Source: Gemmatimonadota bacterium
GTDB lineage: Bacteria > Gemmatimonadota > Gemmatimonadetes > Palauibacterales > Palauibacteraceae
Length of the DNA stretch: 64,000 nucleotides
NCBI GenBank assembly: GCA_029262175.1
Contig: JAJCZV010000030.1
Location: 1-64,000, forward strand
Direction of reading: 5' to 3'
The notes beneath the pieces are model-generated. The model ran no database searches. It had not been told where the DNA came from and saw only the letters and a list, made by a program, of their open reading frames with translations. A program made the translations under genes and the position numbers. Below, piece after piece: positions 27,401-35,300 of the stretch (positions are counted from its first letter, which is position 1; the number at the start of each line of letters is the position of its first letter).

Positions 27401-27702
27401 TCGGTCCCGAGCGCGAGCTCAGCGAAGACGATGCCCACGTTTTCCGAGGCCGCCGAAGTGATGCGGCTGACTCCGGTAATCCCGGAGATGCGATCCTCGA
27501 CGCGCTGCACGATCGCCTGCTCGACCTCATCGGGAGAGGCGCCCGGATACTCGACACTGACCTGAATCGTATCGAGCGAGAACTCGGGGAAGACCTCCTG
27601 TGGGATGTTGATCAGACTCAGAACGCCCGCGACGACGATGAAGACCATCAAGAGGTTCGCGGCCACCCCGTTTCGCGCCATCCACTCGACTGCACGTTTC
27701 AT
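24499..27702 (-). CDS. RND multidrug efflux permease, AcrB/MexB class
   Basis: 1067 residues with the standard RND layout: TM1 near 12-32 (VAANLLMVFIVVAGVLSLIN), the porter motif VSVEYPGASPDEVEQAIVQR, TM2-6 around 335-470, a second large periplasmic part, and TM8-12 near 860-1040 (GLSGVVVNDSLVLIDFINE). IGIVVDDAIVIGENIYAE carries the two TM4 aspartates of the proton relay in drug-type (HAE) pumps. It forms a tripartite pump with the adaptor and TolC-type lipoprotein encoded just upstream, and overlaps the adaptor stop by four bases. Confidence 0.93.
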   Translation of the reverse strand: MKRAVEWMARNGVAANLLMVFIVVAGVLSLINIPQEVFPEFSLDTIQVSVEYPGASPDEVEQAIVQRVEDRISGITGVSRITSAASENVGIVFAELALGTDQSRALDEVKAEVDRITSFPVDAEEPEVVALTAESQVVQIAIYGDVPERTLKELANRVRDDLGTLAEISLVRVSSVRNYEISVEISKDALRGYGLTLDEVSLAVRRGSLDLPGGSVETDREEILLRVQGQNYTRSDFEDIVIRANPDGSVLRVGDVATVTDGFEDTDLIAAYNGQPTAFVKVFRTGDERVLDIFSQVERYLEEELSVALPRGVEYSIWRNEADYLESRISLLVKNGRLGLLLVLVALALFLNLRLAFWTAVGIFLSFTGVFAVMAVLGVSISMMSLFGFILAIGIVVDDAIVIGENIYAEREKGTSAKEASVRGTLRVSVPVVFAVLTTVAAFTPLLFIPGSLGKFLTVIPVIVISVLLLSLVEALFILPYHLSHLPEPGTENRNGLLGPIYRLQDWTQSGLQRFTEGPLDRAVRFAVRRWGLVLLGCSTTLLLVGGLVAGRYIRFSLLPEIEGEEVIAYLELPAGTTSERTLEFADIIERAGYEVAEELGAELDEDEPPLVEAVFSSVGERPSASGGPSISANATFVQSNIAEVSFRLSDPEVRSVPAVEFERAWRDKVGGIPEARALTFASALINLGSAVQVELSHPDTAGLNAAVPALKDRLNRIAGVTDVRDDRGQGKRELELSLKPAARSLGITLDDLARQVRGAFFGSEALRLQRGRDEVRVYVRLPKDERNTLADLQNYRIRAATGGEVPLSEVADVSFGIGSTTINRIDGRRISTITADVNRTVLTGQEVNTALEAAILPELQNQFPGLRYAFGGEQREQALALSGMGRGFAIALLAIYALLAIPFRSYVQPLIIMASIPLGFVGAALGHLIMGIDLGMLSMFGIVGLSGVVVNDSLVLIDFINEKYRSGLPMNEAIVVGAKARFRPILLTSITTFLGVFPIIIEKSTQAQFLVPMAVSLGYGILFATAILMIATPALAMMNYVGTQKVRAFFKKPEKQEVDLGWAGEV

Positions 27703-29039
27703 CGTTCGACGTCCTCGCTCGCGGTCTCGCTCGCGGGCAGGGGAGGCGCGCTTTCAAGTCGTATGGCCGTGCGCACCGTCATGCCATCGGTCACGAACGG
27801 GAGCGCCGACACGATGATCGGAGTGCCGGCTGCAAGGGGACCCGACACGTAGGCGAGATCTTCGACTTCTTGAATCAGATCGACCGGCATCATCACGAGC
27901 AGAGTGTCGGACTCGACGGTCCACACCACGCCGCCGTCCCGGACGGCTGCGGCCGGCACGATGGCGTATCGATCAAACTTCGTCCCTTCGATATCGACGT
28001 TTGCGTAGCTGCCGATCAGTAGCGGTGGTCGATCGGGTTGCGCCTGAGTGGGTTCGAAGGCCCGAGGTATGCGTACCACGACGTCCACGGTCCGTGTTTG
28101 CTCATCAAGGGCGGCCTCGGCCCGGTCGACATACCCGGTCCAGGCGTACTCCTGGCCACCGTAGTCCGAGGTGATCTCCGCAGGGATCCGCGTCGACTCT
28201 TGACCGGCCCGCGCATCCCAAAGCGCCGAGATCAAAGCCGCCTCGTCATCGCTGAGCGGGACCACGATCTCGACTTCGGCGGTCGAATACATGCTTCCGA
28301 TCGCCTGCCCCGGACTCACGAACTGACCGAGGTCTACGGTCTCATCGCGAACGATTCCATCGAACGGGGCCCTGATCCACGTTCGGTCCAGCGAGAGCCG
28401 GGCATCATCGAGGCGCGCCTCGGCGGACTGTAGGCCTGCCCGCGCGGCGAGGAGCTGAGGCTCGCGAAGCACCAACGCGCCCGCCTTGTCCGGATCGGGG
28501 TCGAGACCCTCTCGACGAGCGAGCCGTTGATACTCGTCGCGCGCGATCGCGACCTCTTCCTCTGCCGTAAGCACGTCGACCTGCGCTTGCGCGACCTGCG
28601 CGGAGGCCGCCTGCACGTTGTTTTCGTAGTCGGCGGGATCGACGCGAAGAAGACCCTGCCCCGCCGCGAACCGACCACCGCTGACGAACGCCGACGACAC
28701 CCACGTGACTCGACCGCTCACCTGGGGCGCGATCGTCACCTCTGCGCTGGGACGGACCGTTCCACTCCCGCGCACCCGTATGGCGCCGCTTCCGACCTCC
28801 GCCGCCACCGTGGTGACCGTGGGGATCTGACGCGGCGGTTCGAGCTCCGTCGGTGACGGGCGCAGCCCAAACAGCGCCCCGAACCCAACCACACCGACAC
28901 CCAGCACCAATAGCCCCTGCTGCCACGGCCTGAGACCGACCAGGCGCCCTCGCGTCTGGCTCTCGCCGTCGGTGCCCGGCGCCTCGACCGGCGATCCGTT
29001 TGATTCCATCGATCCGTTGTCCATCCCCGTGTTCTCCAT
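27699..29039 (-). CDS. RND efflux periplasmic adaptor (membrane fusion protein)
   Basis: 446 residues from the ATG five bases after the TolC stop; ATGs at 29024 and 29009 are possible alternatives. There is one N-terminal helix (GLLVLGVGVVGFGALFG). The lipoyl half VRPSAEVTIAPQVSGRVTWV, a coiled-coil hairpin (about 125-220, AQVAQAQVDVLTAEEEVAIA), the second lipoyl half LDRTWIRAPFDGIVRDETVD, and beta-barrel and membrane-proximal domains follow in the usual HlyD/AcrA order. It links the inner-membrane pump to the outer-membrane channel. It sits between the two in a TetR-TolC-adaptor-pump operon. Confidence 0.92.
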   Translation of the reverse strand: MENTGMDNGSMESNGSPVEAPGTDGESQTRGRLVGLRPWQQGLLVLGVGVVGFGALFGLRPSPTELEPPRQIPTVTTVAAEVGSGAIRVRGSGTVRPSAEVTIAPQVSGRVTWVSSAFVSGGRFAAGQGLLRVDPADYENNVQAASAQVAQAQVDVLTAEEEVAIARDEYQRLARREGLDPDPDKAGALVLREPQLLAARAGLQSAEARLDDARLSLDRTWIRAPFDGIVRDETVDLGQFVSPGQAIGSMYSTAEVEIVVPLSDDEAALISALWDARAGQESTRIPAEITSDYGGQEYAWTGYVDRAEAALDEQTRTVDVVVRIPRAFEPTQAQPDRPPLLIGSYANVDIEGTKFDRYAIVPAAAVRDGGVVWTVESDTLLVMMPVDLIQEVEDLAYVSGPLAAGTPIIVSALPFVTDGMTVRTAIRLESAPPLPASETASEDVER

Positions 29040-29043
29040 CCCT

Positions 29044-30615
29044 CTATCTATTCGACGGGACGACGGCTTCGGATCGCCGCGGTCCTTCGAGTTCGTTTTC
29101 GGTCTCGACCCAGGCTCCGCCAAGCGCGCGGTGCACACCGAGTCGAGCCTCCCCCACGCTACGCTCGACCAGCGCCAACGTGGTCTCCGCTCCGATGAGG
29201 TTTCTGCGCGCGTCCAGATACGACACGTAGTCGCCGACGCCGCCTCGATACCTCCGGAGTTGATAGTCGAGCGACGCCTGCGCCTCATCGACTTGATCGG
29301 TGACACGCGCGTACCGCTCGCGTTCGTTGTCGAGCCGGAACAGGCTCGTTCGAACTTCGCTGTAGGCCTGCAAGACCGTGCGCACGTAGGCCGAGATCAA
29401 CTGGTCGTACTGCGCTTCGGCGACGCCCACGTTTGCTCGCAGACGCCCACCCTGAAACAGCGGTGCGAAGATTCCGCCGATGAGGTTCGAGAACCACTGA
29501 TCGGCGCGGAACAAATTGCTCGGTTCGCTCGCTTGAAACCCGACCGACCCGTTGAGCGAGATCGTCGGCAGCAACTCCGCCCGACGCGCCCCCACGCGCA
29601 TCCTTGCCGCCTCGAGCCGTTCGAACGCAGCCAACACATCCGGGCGTTCCTCCAGCAAACTCGCCGGAAGACCCGCCGCGATCGGGGCGGTGTCGACGGC
29701 CGGGGCCAGGTCCGACCCGAGGACGCCATCGAGCGTGCCCGCGTATCGTCCGAGAATCACGGCGAGTCGACCCTCCGCATCCTCGACCTGCGTCCGATTA
29801 CCAGGAAGCTCGGATTGCGCGGTTCGGTACTGCTGACGGATCGAGTACAGTTCGAAAGAATTGACGAGTCCCGATCGATACCGGTCGTCCGTCAGCTCCG
29901 ACCGCTCTCTCAGGAGATCCAGATTCTCTGCGGCAAGCGCGAGTTGTCGTCGCGCGGCGACCACTTCCAGGTAGGTGGAGATGGTCGAGCCGATGACGGC
30001 CAACCGGACGGTCTCTAGATCGGAACGCGATGCCAGGAAGTCGTAGATCGACGCGCTCGACTCGCTTCGCAGGCGACCCCAGAAGTCGAGCTCGTAGGCG
30101 AATCCGATCGAGGCCGAATACGTCGTGAAGTCGAAGCGATCCGGGAACATCAGCCCCGGCGCAGCCGTCGAGTCGGTGCCTGCCCCGTCACCACCGAACG
30201 CACCGCCCAGACCCGTGTTCCCCGGCGAGTTCGAGTTCGACACATCGGCGTTCAACGTAATCGACGGCAAGAGAGGCGCACCCGCGATTCGATAGCGGTG
30301 GCGAAGCTCTTCAAGTCGACCGACGGCCTCACGAAGATCCAGGTTCGCGGTGAGCGCGGTCTCGACGAGCCGGTCCAGCGTCGGATCGTCGAAGGAACGC
30401 CACCACTCGAAGGCATCATGCTCGGCGTCCGCAGGGGCGCGATCCGCGGCCGCGTCGAATTCGACGGGCATCTCGACCACGGTGGCTGGCATCTCTGGCG
30501 GGGGCGCAAGCGAGCACCCCGACACGATCGCCAACACGACGGCGCCCGAAATGATCATCGCCGAGCGCGAGAGGGTCGATGCGACCGCCGAAACTTCGTC
30601 GCGTCGCCAAATCAT
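29044..30615 (-). CDS. TolC/NodT-family outer-membrane efflux lipoprotein
   Basis: 523 residues from the ATG that overlaps the TetR stop (ATGA); the longer frame is a shadow of the TetR region. A lipoprotein signal ends with AIVSGC. The body has two OEP repeats (about 60-290 and 300-510) with helix-rich segments such as LVETALTANLDLREAVGRLE and VAEAQYDQLISAYVRTVLQA, and the marker SIGFAYELDFWGRLRSESSA typical of NodT/OprM channels. It provides the outer-membrane exit duct for the pump encoded downstream. Between the repeats is a loop with Asn/Gly/Ser-rich sequence (DVSNSNSPGNTGLGGAFGG). Confidence 0.92.
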   Translation of the reverse strand: MIWRRDEVSAVASTLSRSAMIISGAVVLAIVSGCSLAPPPEMPATVVEMPVEFDAAADRAPADAEHDAFEWWRSFDDPTLDRLVETALTANLDLREAVGRLEELRHRYRIAGAPLLPSITLNADVSNSNSPGNTGLGGAFGGDGAGTDSTAAPGLMFPDRFDFTTYSASIGFAYELDFWGRLRSESSASIYDFLASRSDLETVRLAVIGSTISTYLEVVAARRQLALAAENLDLLRERSELTDDRYRSGLVNSFELYSIRQQYRTAQSELPGNRTQVEDAEGRLAVILGRYAGTLDGVLGSDLAPAVDTAPIAAGLPASLLEERPDVLAAFERLEAARMRVGARRAELLPTISLNGSVGFQASEPSNLFRADQWFSNLIGGIFAPLFQGGRLRANVGVAEAQYDQLISAYVRTVLQAYSEVRTSLFRLDNERERYARVTDQVDEAQASLDYQLRRYRGGVGDYVSYLDARRNLIGAETTLALVERSVGEARLGVHRALGGAWVETENELEGPRRSEAVVPSNR

Positions 30616-31325
30616 TCCGCGCTCCCCGCGGGACGGAGTCCGCTCAGCAACAGATCGACGACGTGTTTCTTTCGGCCTTCGACGAACGCCTCGAAATCGT
30701 CCGCGGCTTCGGGATGAAAGATCCGCACGGTCGGCAGTGCGACGAACGGAAACAGACAGGACGACACGATGGTGAGCATCGTGTGCTGCGGATCGACCGG
30801 CCGGATCTCGCCGCTTTCGATCGCGGCCACGATCCGATCTTCCATCATCAGCCCCGGCATCTCGTCGCGCTTCGCAACCGCGGCGGTGAGATAGCGCTCG
30901 AGGATGGGGCCACCGCACGTGCATTCGTTCAACATCAGACGCGCCATGTCCTGGTGCGTGTGGATGTAGTCGATGTATCCGTGCACGAACGTTCGCAGGG
31001 ACTCTTCGAAATCGAGGTCCGCTTTGAGCGACTGGCCGAGCCCCCCCATGAACTGCTTGAAACCGTGCGCGAACACCGCCTCGTAGAGCTGGCTCTTGCT
31101 GCGGAAATAGTAGTGGAGGAGCGCGGGGTTGATCTCGGCGTGCTCGGCGATCTCTCGCATGCGAGCGCCCGCCTGACCCTTCCTCGCGAAGACCTCGGTC
31201 GCGGCCTTGAAGATCCGCTGTTCGGTGCCGGCGGATTCGCCGGACTCGGACGAAGCCCCTTCCCCCGCGGGGGTCGAGGGATCACCGGCTCCGACGACGG
31301 GGGCCGTGTTATCTGTCGATTCCAC
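30612..31325 (-). CDS. TetR-family repressor of the efflux operon
   Basis: 237 residues. A disordered Ser/Glu/Gly-rich N-terminal tail (about 1-34) precedes a TetR helix-turn-helix: EQRIFKAATEVFARKGQAGA, then MREIAEHAEINPALLHYYFR (about 56-75), which includes the recognition helix ending LLHYYFRSK. The ligand-binding part has a C-terminal domain resembling the CECR/YcdC type. It is the first gene of the operon and overlaps the TolC-type gene, so it very likely controls its own operon. A candidate operator lies in the AT-rich patch at 31496-31515, about 170 bases upstream of the start. Confidence 0.9.
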   Translation of the reverse strand: MESTDNTAPVVGAGDPSTPAGEGASSESGESAGTEQRIFKAATEVFARKGQAGARMREIAEHAEINPALLHYYFRSKSQLYEAVFAHGFKQFMGGLGQSLKADLDFEESLRTFVHGYIDYIHTHQDMARLMLNECTCGGPILERYLTAAVAKRDEMPGLMMEDRIVAAIESGEIRPVDPQHTMLTIVSSCLFPFVALPTVRIFHPEAADDFEAFVEGRKKHVVDLLLSGLRPAGSAE

Positions 31326-31495
31326 TCTATATGAACTCCGGCCGAGGACCCCACATCAAACGGGCGTCGGACCCGGCCTCTTGGTGTTTTGCTTGACCCA
31401 CCGGGCCGTCGCCGTTTCCGGCGCGCGGCCCCTGCCCTCAGTCTCCAACGGGCTACAACCCCTTACGAGACGTCGTTTTCTCGGGTTTTTCAAAC

Positions 31496-31515
31496 AGTTT
31501 AACTATTTGATCAAA
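31496..31515. promoter_or_regulatory. AT-rich double dyad upstream of the tetR operon and maf
   Basis: Two small perfect dyads stand next to each other in an otherwise GC-rich spacer: AGTTTAACT (31496-31504) and TTTGATCAAA (31506-31515). TTTGA/TCAAA half-sites are of the kind TetR proteins bind. The site lies between the divergent efflux operon and maf. The rest of the spacer, 31326-31495, shows no gene. Function is inferred from position and symmetry only. Confidence 0.4.
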
Positions 31516-31621
31516 CTCTAGTCTCGGAGGGCTCCAAGTGCAAGGTTTGCACCCCAGCCCGGTGGGCGGACCTCAAACCCGCCGATCACCAGCATCCTGT
31601 CAGACGAAGGCTTTCGAGACC

Positions 31622-32239
31622 GTGACAGACCAAGCTCCGCCCATCACACGCCTCATCCTGGCGTCGAGTTCGCCCCGTCGGGCCTCAGTGCTCCGTCAGC
31701 TCGGCATCGACTTCGAAATCGTCGTGCCCGATATCGACGAGGTGAGGCATCCCGGCGAGGGACCCAAACGGCTCGCGGAGCGCCTGGCTCGAGAGAAGGC
31801 AGAGCGATGCGCCCAATCGGGTCGGCTCGCGTTCGGATTCGACACGCTGGTCGCGCACGCGGGAGAGATCTTGGGGAAGCCAACCTCCGCCGCGGAGGCC
31901 GTCGCCATGGCAGAACGGCTTTCGGGAGACTCGCACGAAGTGTTTACCGGCATCGCTGCCGCCACGCCGCAGCGCGTCGAGAGCCGTGTCGAGAGAACGC
32001 TCGTACACTTTCGATCTCTCGGGCCCGGCGATGCCGCGAGGTACGTCGAGACCGGTGAGCCGCTCGACAAGGCCGGCGCATACGGGATTCAAGGGGCCGG
32101 GGCCACGTTGGTCAGCGGGATCGAAGGGGATTTCTTCAATGTGATGGGCTTTCCGATCCAGCGGTTTCTCGACCTACTGGCCGCCTTCGACCTCGGCTAC
32201 GACTTTCAGGGCGTCATCTCGAACCAGGGGAACTCATGA
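31622..32239 (+). CDS. maf: Maf-family nucleotide pyrophosphatase
   Basis: 205 residues from the GTG at 31622, which matches the family N-terminus. An upstream in-frame GTG at 31538 has a better ribosome site (GGAGG seven bases before) but adds 28 residues with no Maf homology, so it remains an alternative. Motifs are LILASSSPRRASVLRQLG, FDTLVAHAGEILGKP (catalytic Asp), GDSHEVFTGIA and GAYGIQGAGATLVSGIEGD plus FNVMGFP. Maf proteins hydrolyse non-canonical or modified nucleoside triphosphates. The usual ADTVV is changed to FDTLV. Its stop overlaps the GGT-like gene (ATGA). Confidence 0.9.
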   Translation: MTDQAPPITRLILASSSPRRASVLRQLGIDFEIVVPDIDEVRHPGEGPKRLAERLAREKAERCAQSGRLAFGFDTLVAHAGEILGKPTSAAEAVAMAERLSGDSHEVFTGIAAATPQRVESRVERTLVHFRSLGPGDAARYVETGEPLDKAGAYGIQGAGATLVSGIEGDFFNVMGFPIQRFLDLLAAFDLGYDFQGVISNQGNS

Positions 32240-33966
32240 ACCGCCGTTTCGCTCGCGCCATTTCGCTGTTCTCGTTTGTTTGTCTTTCCCTTCCCGCTCT
32301 TCCCGCGACGGGAGCCCCCTTCGCGGCGCATGCCCAGAGCGCCGGACAGATCGCCCGTTCGGAACTCGGGATGGTCGTGGCCGCGCAGCCCATGGCGGCG
32401 GCTGCGGGCGCGCGGATGCTCGAACTCGGCGGCAACGCAGCCGATGCGGCCGTGGCCGCCGCGTTCGCCATCTCCGTGGTCGAGCCCAGCATGAACAGCA
32501 TCGGCGGGCGCAACCAGATCCTCATCCGGAAGGCCAACGGCGAGGTGGTCGGGATCGATGGGACGACGACAGTCCCGCTCGGATACGACCCCGCCACGGC
32601 GCCTCAGGCTTCGCACGGCTACGCGGTGGTCGGCGTCCCCGGCACGGTCGGCGGGTTGATGAGACTCCATGCCGAGCACGGCTCGCTTCCCCTGGCGACC
32701 GTGATGGGCCCCGCGATCGACTACGCGGAGCACGGCTTTCGGCTGCTCCCGGGGGAGTCGCGCCGACAGTCGGGTTCTCGAGCTGCATTGGCCGAATCCG
32801 AAGGCGCGCGCCGCTACTACTTGAAGGCGGACGGCTCTTCCTATGATCCGGGCGACCGCTTGGTTCAAAGCGACATGGCCTGGACGCTCAAGCAGATCGC
32901 GATGGGTGGCCGCGATGCCTTTTACAAGGGCGTCATCGCCGAAAAGATCGCGGCGGACATGGCAGCCAACGATGGGTTCTTGACCATGGAAGCGTTGGCG
33001 GCCTACGAGGCCATGGACTCGCGCATCGTTCGCGCGACCTATCGCGGCTACGAGATCGTCGGATCGGGCATTCCCGCATCGGGAGCAATCGACATCCTCG
33101 CGCTTCAGATCGCGGAAAACTTCGACCCGAACAGCATGAGTGAAGAGGCCTGGGCCTCGGTGATCGGACAGTCGATCGCGCTCGCCCTGACCGAATACCG
33201 GCGTTCGGACTCGGATTCATCGGCCGTACGAGTGACGTCGAAGGCGTGGGCGCGGCAGCTCGCCGAGCGCGTGCGGGTCCCCGAGACCGCCGAGGCCGCC
33301 GCGGGGAGCCAACTTTCTCTCGCGACCCGCCGTGGCTCTGCGCGGGGTGCTGCGGCCGGCGTTGACCTACCGACGGAACGCCACACCACGCATCTCTCGG
33401 CCGCCGACTCGAACGGGATGGCCGTGGCGCTGACGCAGACCCTCGGTCCCGCCATGGGCTCGAAGGTCGCTACGCCGGGTCTCGGGTTCCTGTACGCTTC
33501 GACACTCGGCGGGTATCTCGGTCTGAGCGAGCCCGGCGAGCGCGCCCGCTCGGGCATCGCACCGCTGATGGTGTTGAAAGACGGTCAACCTGTCCTGGTC
33601 CTGGGGGCTGCCGGAGGGATTCGGATCATCTCGGCGGTCGTCCAAGCCGTGACCCGCGTCATCGATGGCGGGATGTCGCTCCCCGACGCCTTGGACGCAC
33701 CACGGGTGCACCCGAATATCGATCCTGAGACCGGCTTCGCCGAAGGTTTCTCCCTCGAGACCGATCCCGATGACGGATGGTCGGAAGCCTCGCTTGCCGA
33801 GTTCCAGGCCTTGGGCTTCGAAGTGTCCTCGACCCCCTTCCCTGGCGCCTTCGGAAGAATCCACGGGATTCAGTACGACGCGGCCACAGGCGTCTGGACG
33901 GGGGCTGCTGATCCGGACTGGGAAGGTGCGGCCATCGCGCCTCGGGCGGTCGCCAGAGAGCGCTAG
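32236..33966 (+). CDS. Secreted gamma-glutamyltransferase-family Ntn hydrolase with altered substrate site
   Basis: 576 residues; signal peptide to about AAHAQ (34). The fold is clear: MVVAAQPMAAAAGARMLELG, GNAADAAVAAAFAISVVEPS and VGVPGTVGGLMRLHAEHGSL. The processing site is ERHTTHLSAADSNG, where the first Thr (T384) would become the new N-terminal nucleophile of the small subunit. However, the DFRE-type segment that supplies the alpha-carboxylate-binding Arg in true GGTs reads GIDGTTTVPL, and SSM(S/T)P is replaced by RSGIAP. So it may not act on gamma-glutamyl compounds; acylase-like activity is possible. Translationally coupled to maf. Confidence 0.85.
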   Translation: MNRRFARAISLFSFVCLSLPALPATGAPFAAHAQSAGQIARSELGMVVAAQPMAAAAGARMLELGGNAADAAVAAAFAISVVEPSMNSIGGRNQILIRKANGEVVGIDGTTTVPLGYDPATAPQASHGYAVVGVPGTVGGLMRLHAEHGSLPLATVMGPAIDYAEHGFRLLPGESRRQSGSRAALAESEGARRYYLKADGSSYDPGDRLVQSDMAWTLKQIAMGGRDAFYKGVIAEKIAADMAANDGFLTMEALAAYEAMDSRIVRATYRGYEIVGSGIPASGAIDILALQIAENFDPNSMSEEAWASVIGQSIALALTEYRRSDSDSSAVRVTSKAWARQLAERVRVPETAEAAAGSQLSLATRRGSARGAAAGVDLPTERHTTHLSAADSNGMAVALTQTLGPAMGSKVATPGLGFLYASTLGGYLGLSEPGERARSGIAPLMVLKDGQPVLVLGAAGGIRIISAVVQAVTRVIDGGMSLPDALDAPRVHPNIDPETGFAEGFSLETDPDDGWSEASLAEFQALGFEVSSTPFPGAFGRIHGIQYDAATGVWTGAADPDWEGAAIAPRAVARER

Positions 33967-33985
33967 CCACGGACTAGCGCTCTCT
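33955..33985. terminator. Hairpin between convergent genes, spanning the GGT-like stop codon
   Basis: AGAGAGCGCTAG (33955-33966) and CTAGCGCTCTCT (33974-33985) form a perfect 12-bp stem with a 7-base loop. The left arm ends with the TAG stop. No strong U-tract follows on either strand, so termination strength is uncertain, but its place between two converging genes fits a bidirectional terminator. Confidence 0.6.
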
Positions 33986-34017
33986 CGCGCTTCCCTTCCG
34001 CAGCCTACACGAAGGAC

Positions 34018-34407
34018 CTAGCCCTGGCTGGAGTTCCAGATATCCCAGTCCCAGTGCCAGTTTCCGTCTGAGCCCTGCTGCCAGAGGACCACGAACTTGC
34101 CGTGATCGAGCGGGCCGTCTGCGCCGTCGAGCTTGTAGCGGCCGATCTCGCGAGCCGTGTCTTCGGACAGCTGCTCGACGACCACGGTTTCCAACGAGAC
34201 GGTCTTTACGCCAAACGCCTCGATGGCGCCGGCCCAGAATTCGGCGATCGCTGACTTGCCGACCACCATGTCTGCGCCCGGCGGCAAGATTCGGGCATTC
34301 TCGGTGTACACCTCGCACGCCCCAGGAATGTCCCCGCCGTTCATGCGCTCAACGAACTGGGCGTTGGCCTGTGCGACGGCCTCCTTCATCGATGTGGCAG
34401 TAGTCAC
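34018..34407 (-). CDS. SnoaL-like (NTF2-fold) protein linked to the cox genes
   Basis: 129 residues from the GTG at 34407, chosen because AAAGGA lies six bases upstream and the preceding 16 codons look non-coding. The DUF4440/SnoaL_3 pattern is clear: MKEAVAQANAQFVERMNGGD, then YTENARILPPGADMVVGKSAI, and the C-terminal strands GKFVVLWQQGSDGNWHWDWD. NTF2-fold proteins act as isomerases, hydratases or small-ligand binders. It lies 44 bases downstream of coxM on the same strand, so it is probably the fourth gene of that operon. Its role there is unknown. Confidence 0.82.
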   Translation of the reverse strand: MTTATSMKEAVAQANAQFVERMNGGDIPGACEVYTENARILPPGADMVVGKSAIAEFWAGAIEAFGVKTVSLETVVVEQLSEDTAREIGRYKLDGADGPLDHGKFVVLWQQGSDGNWHWDWDIWNSSQG

Positions 34408-34451
34408 GTGCTGTCCTTTCCCTTGTTGGTTCTGCGCGATGGACGTTCGAC

Positions 34452-35300
34452 TCAACTCATCGCGTTCGCGACCGCTCGACGGATCAAGACCTCCGCCAGG
34501 TGCAGTCTGTACTCCGAGCTCGCGTTCTGATCGGGGAGCGGCGTCCCGACCTCACTCACACGCCCAGCGGCCTCGGCAATCGCTTCTTCGCTGGCCGCGC
34601 CCGCCAGCGCCTCTTCGACCCCGCTCGCGCGGATCGGCGTGCCGGCCATGTTGGTGAGACCGATGGCGGCGTTGGAGATCGTGCCGCCCGAAGATTCGAT
34701 CACGGCCGCAACGGCGACGATCGCCCAATCCTGCGCGCGCCTCTGGAACTTCTCGTACGTGCTGCCGCAGCCCACGCGTTTGGCGACGCGGACCTCGGTC
34801 AGGATCTCGCCCGGTTCGAGCGCAGACATCAGCGGGCCGAGGAAGAAGTCGGCCGCCGGAATGGTTCGAGAACCGCCCGCACCTCGAGCGACGACGGCGC
34901 CGTCGAGCGCCAGCACCGCCGCGGGCAGGTCCGAAGCCGGATCCGCATGGGCAATCGAACCTCCGATGGTTCCACGATGACGCACTTGCGGGTCGCCGAT
35001 CTGTCGGGCGACCTGTGCGATCAAACGGCACCCTCCGGTGAGCTCTTGGGCGCTCGCCAACTCGTGGTGCGTACAAAGCGCGCCGATCGCGATGTGATCG
35101 CCTTCATCTCGCACATACCGAAGATCAGCCAACCCACCGATGTCGACGAGGAGCGATGGCCGCGCCAAACGAAGACGCATCAGTGGGAGGAGGGAGTGCC
35201 CGCCCGCGATCGGACGTGCGTCGTCCCCGCCCTCGGACAACATCTTCAGTGCTTCCGCAAGCGAAGACGGGCGTTCGTATTCGAAGGCTGCGGGGATCAT
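34452..35300 (-). CDS. CoxM-type FAD-binding subunit of an aerobic CO dehydrogenase/xanthine oxidase family enzyme
   Basis: 282 residues from the ATG overlapping the large-subunit stop (ATGA). The FAD-binding PCMH-type domain shows RPIAGGHSLLPLMRLRLA (AGGHS at 32-36) and RHRGTIGGSIAHADPASDLP (TIGGS at 111-115), the two FAD loops of CoxM. The CO-dehydrogenase flavoprotein C-terminal domain includes YEKFQRRAQDWAIVAVAAVI. It carries electrons from the 2Fe-2S subunit to FAD and on to an acceptor. It is the third gene of the S-L-M order. Confidence 0.92.
   Translation of the reverse strand: MIPAAFEYERPSSLAEALKMLSEGGDDARPIAGGHSLLPLMRLRLARPSLLVDIGGLADLRYVRDEGDHIAIGALCTHHELASAQELTGGCRLIAQVARQIGDPQVRHRGTIGGSIAHADPASDLPAAVLALDGAVVARGAGGSRTIPAADFFLGPLMSALEPGEILTEVRVAKRVGCGSTYEKFQRRAQDWAIVAVAAVIESSGGTISNAAIGLTNMAGTPIRASGVEEALAGAASEEAIAEAAGRVSEVGTPLPDQNASSEYRLHLAEVLIRRAVANAMS

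Noticed and set aside
31207..31521. Small plus-strand frame in the tetR-maf spacer
   Set aside because: No ribosome site, low-complexity translation, and mostly antisense to the tetR start.
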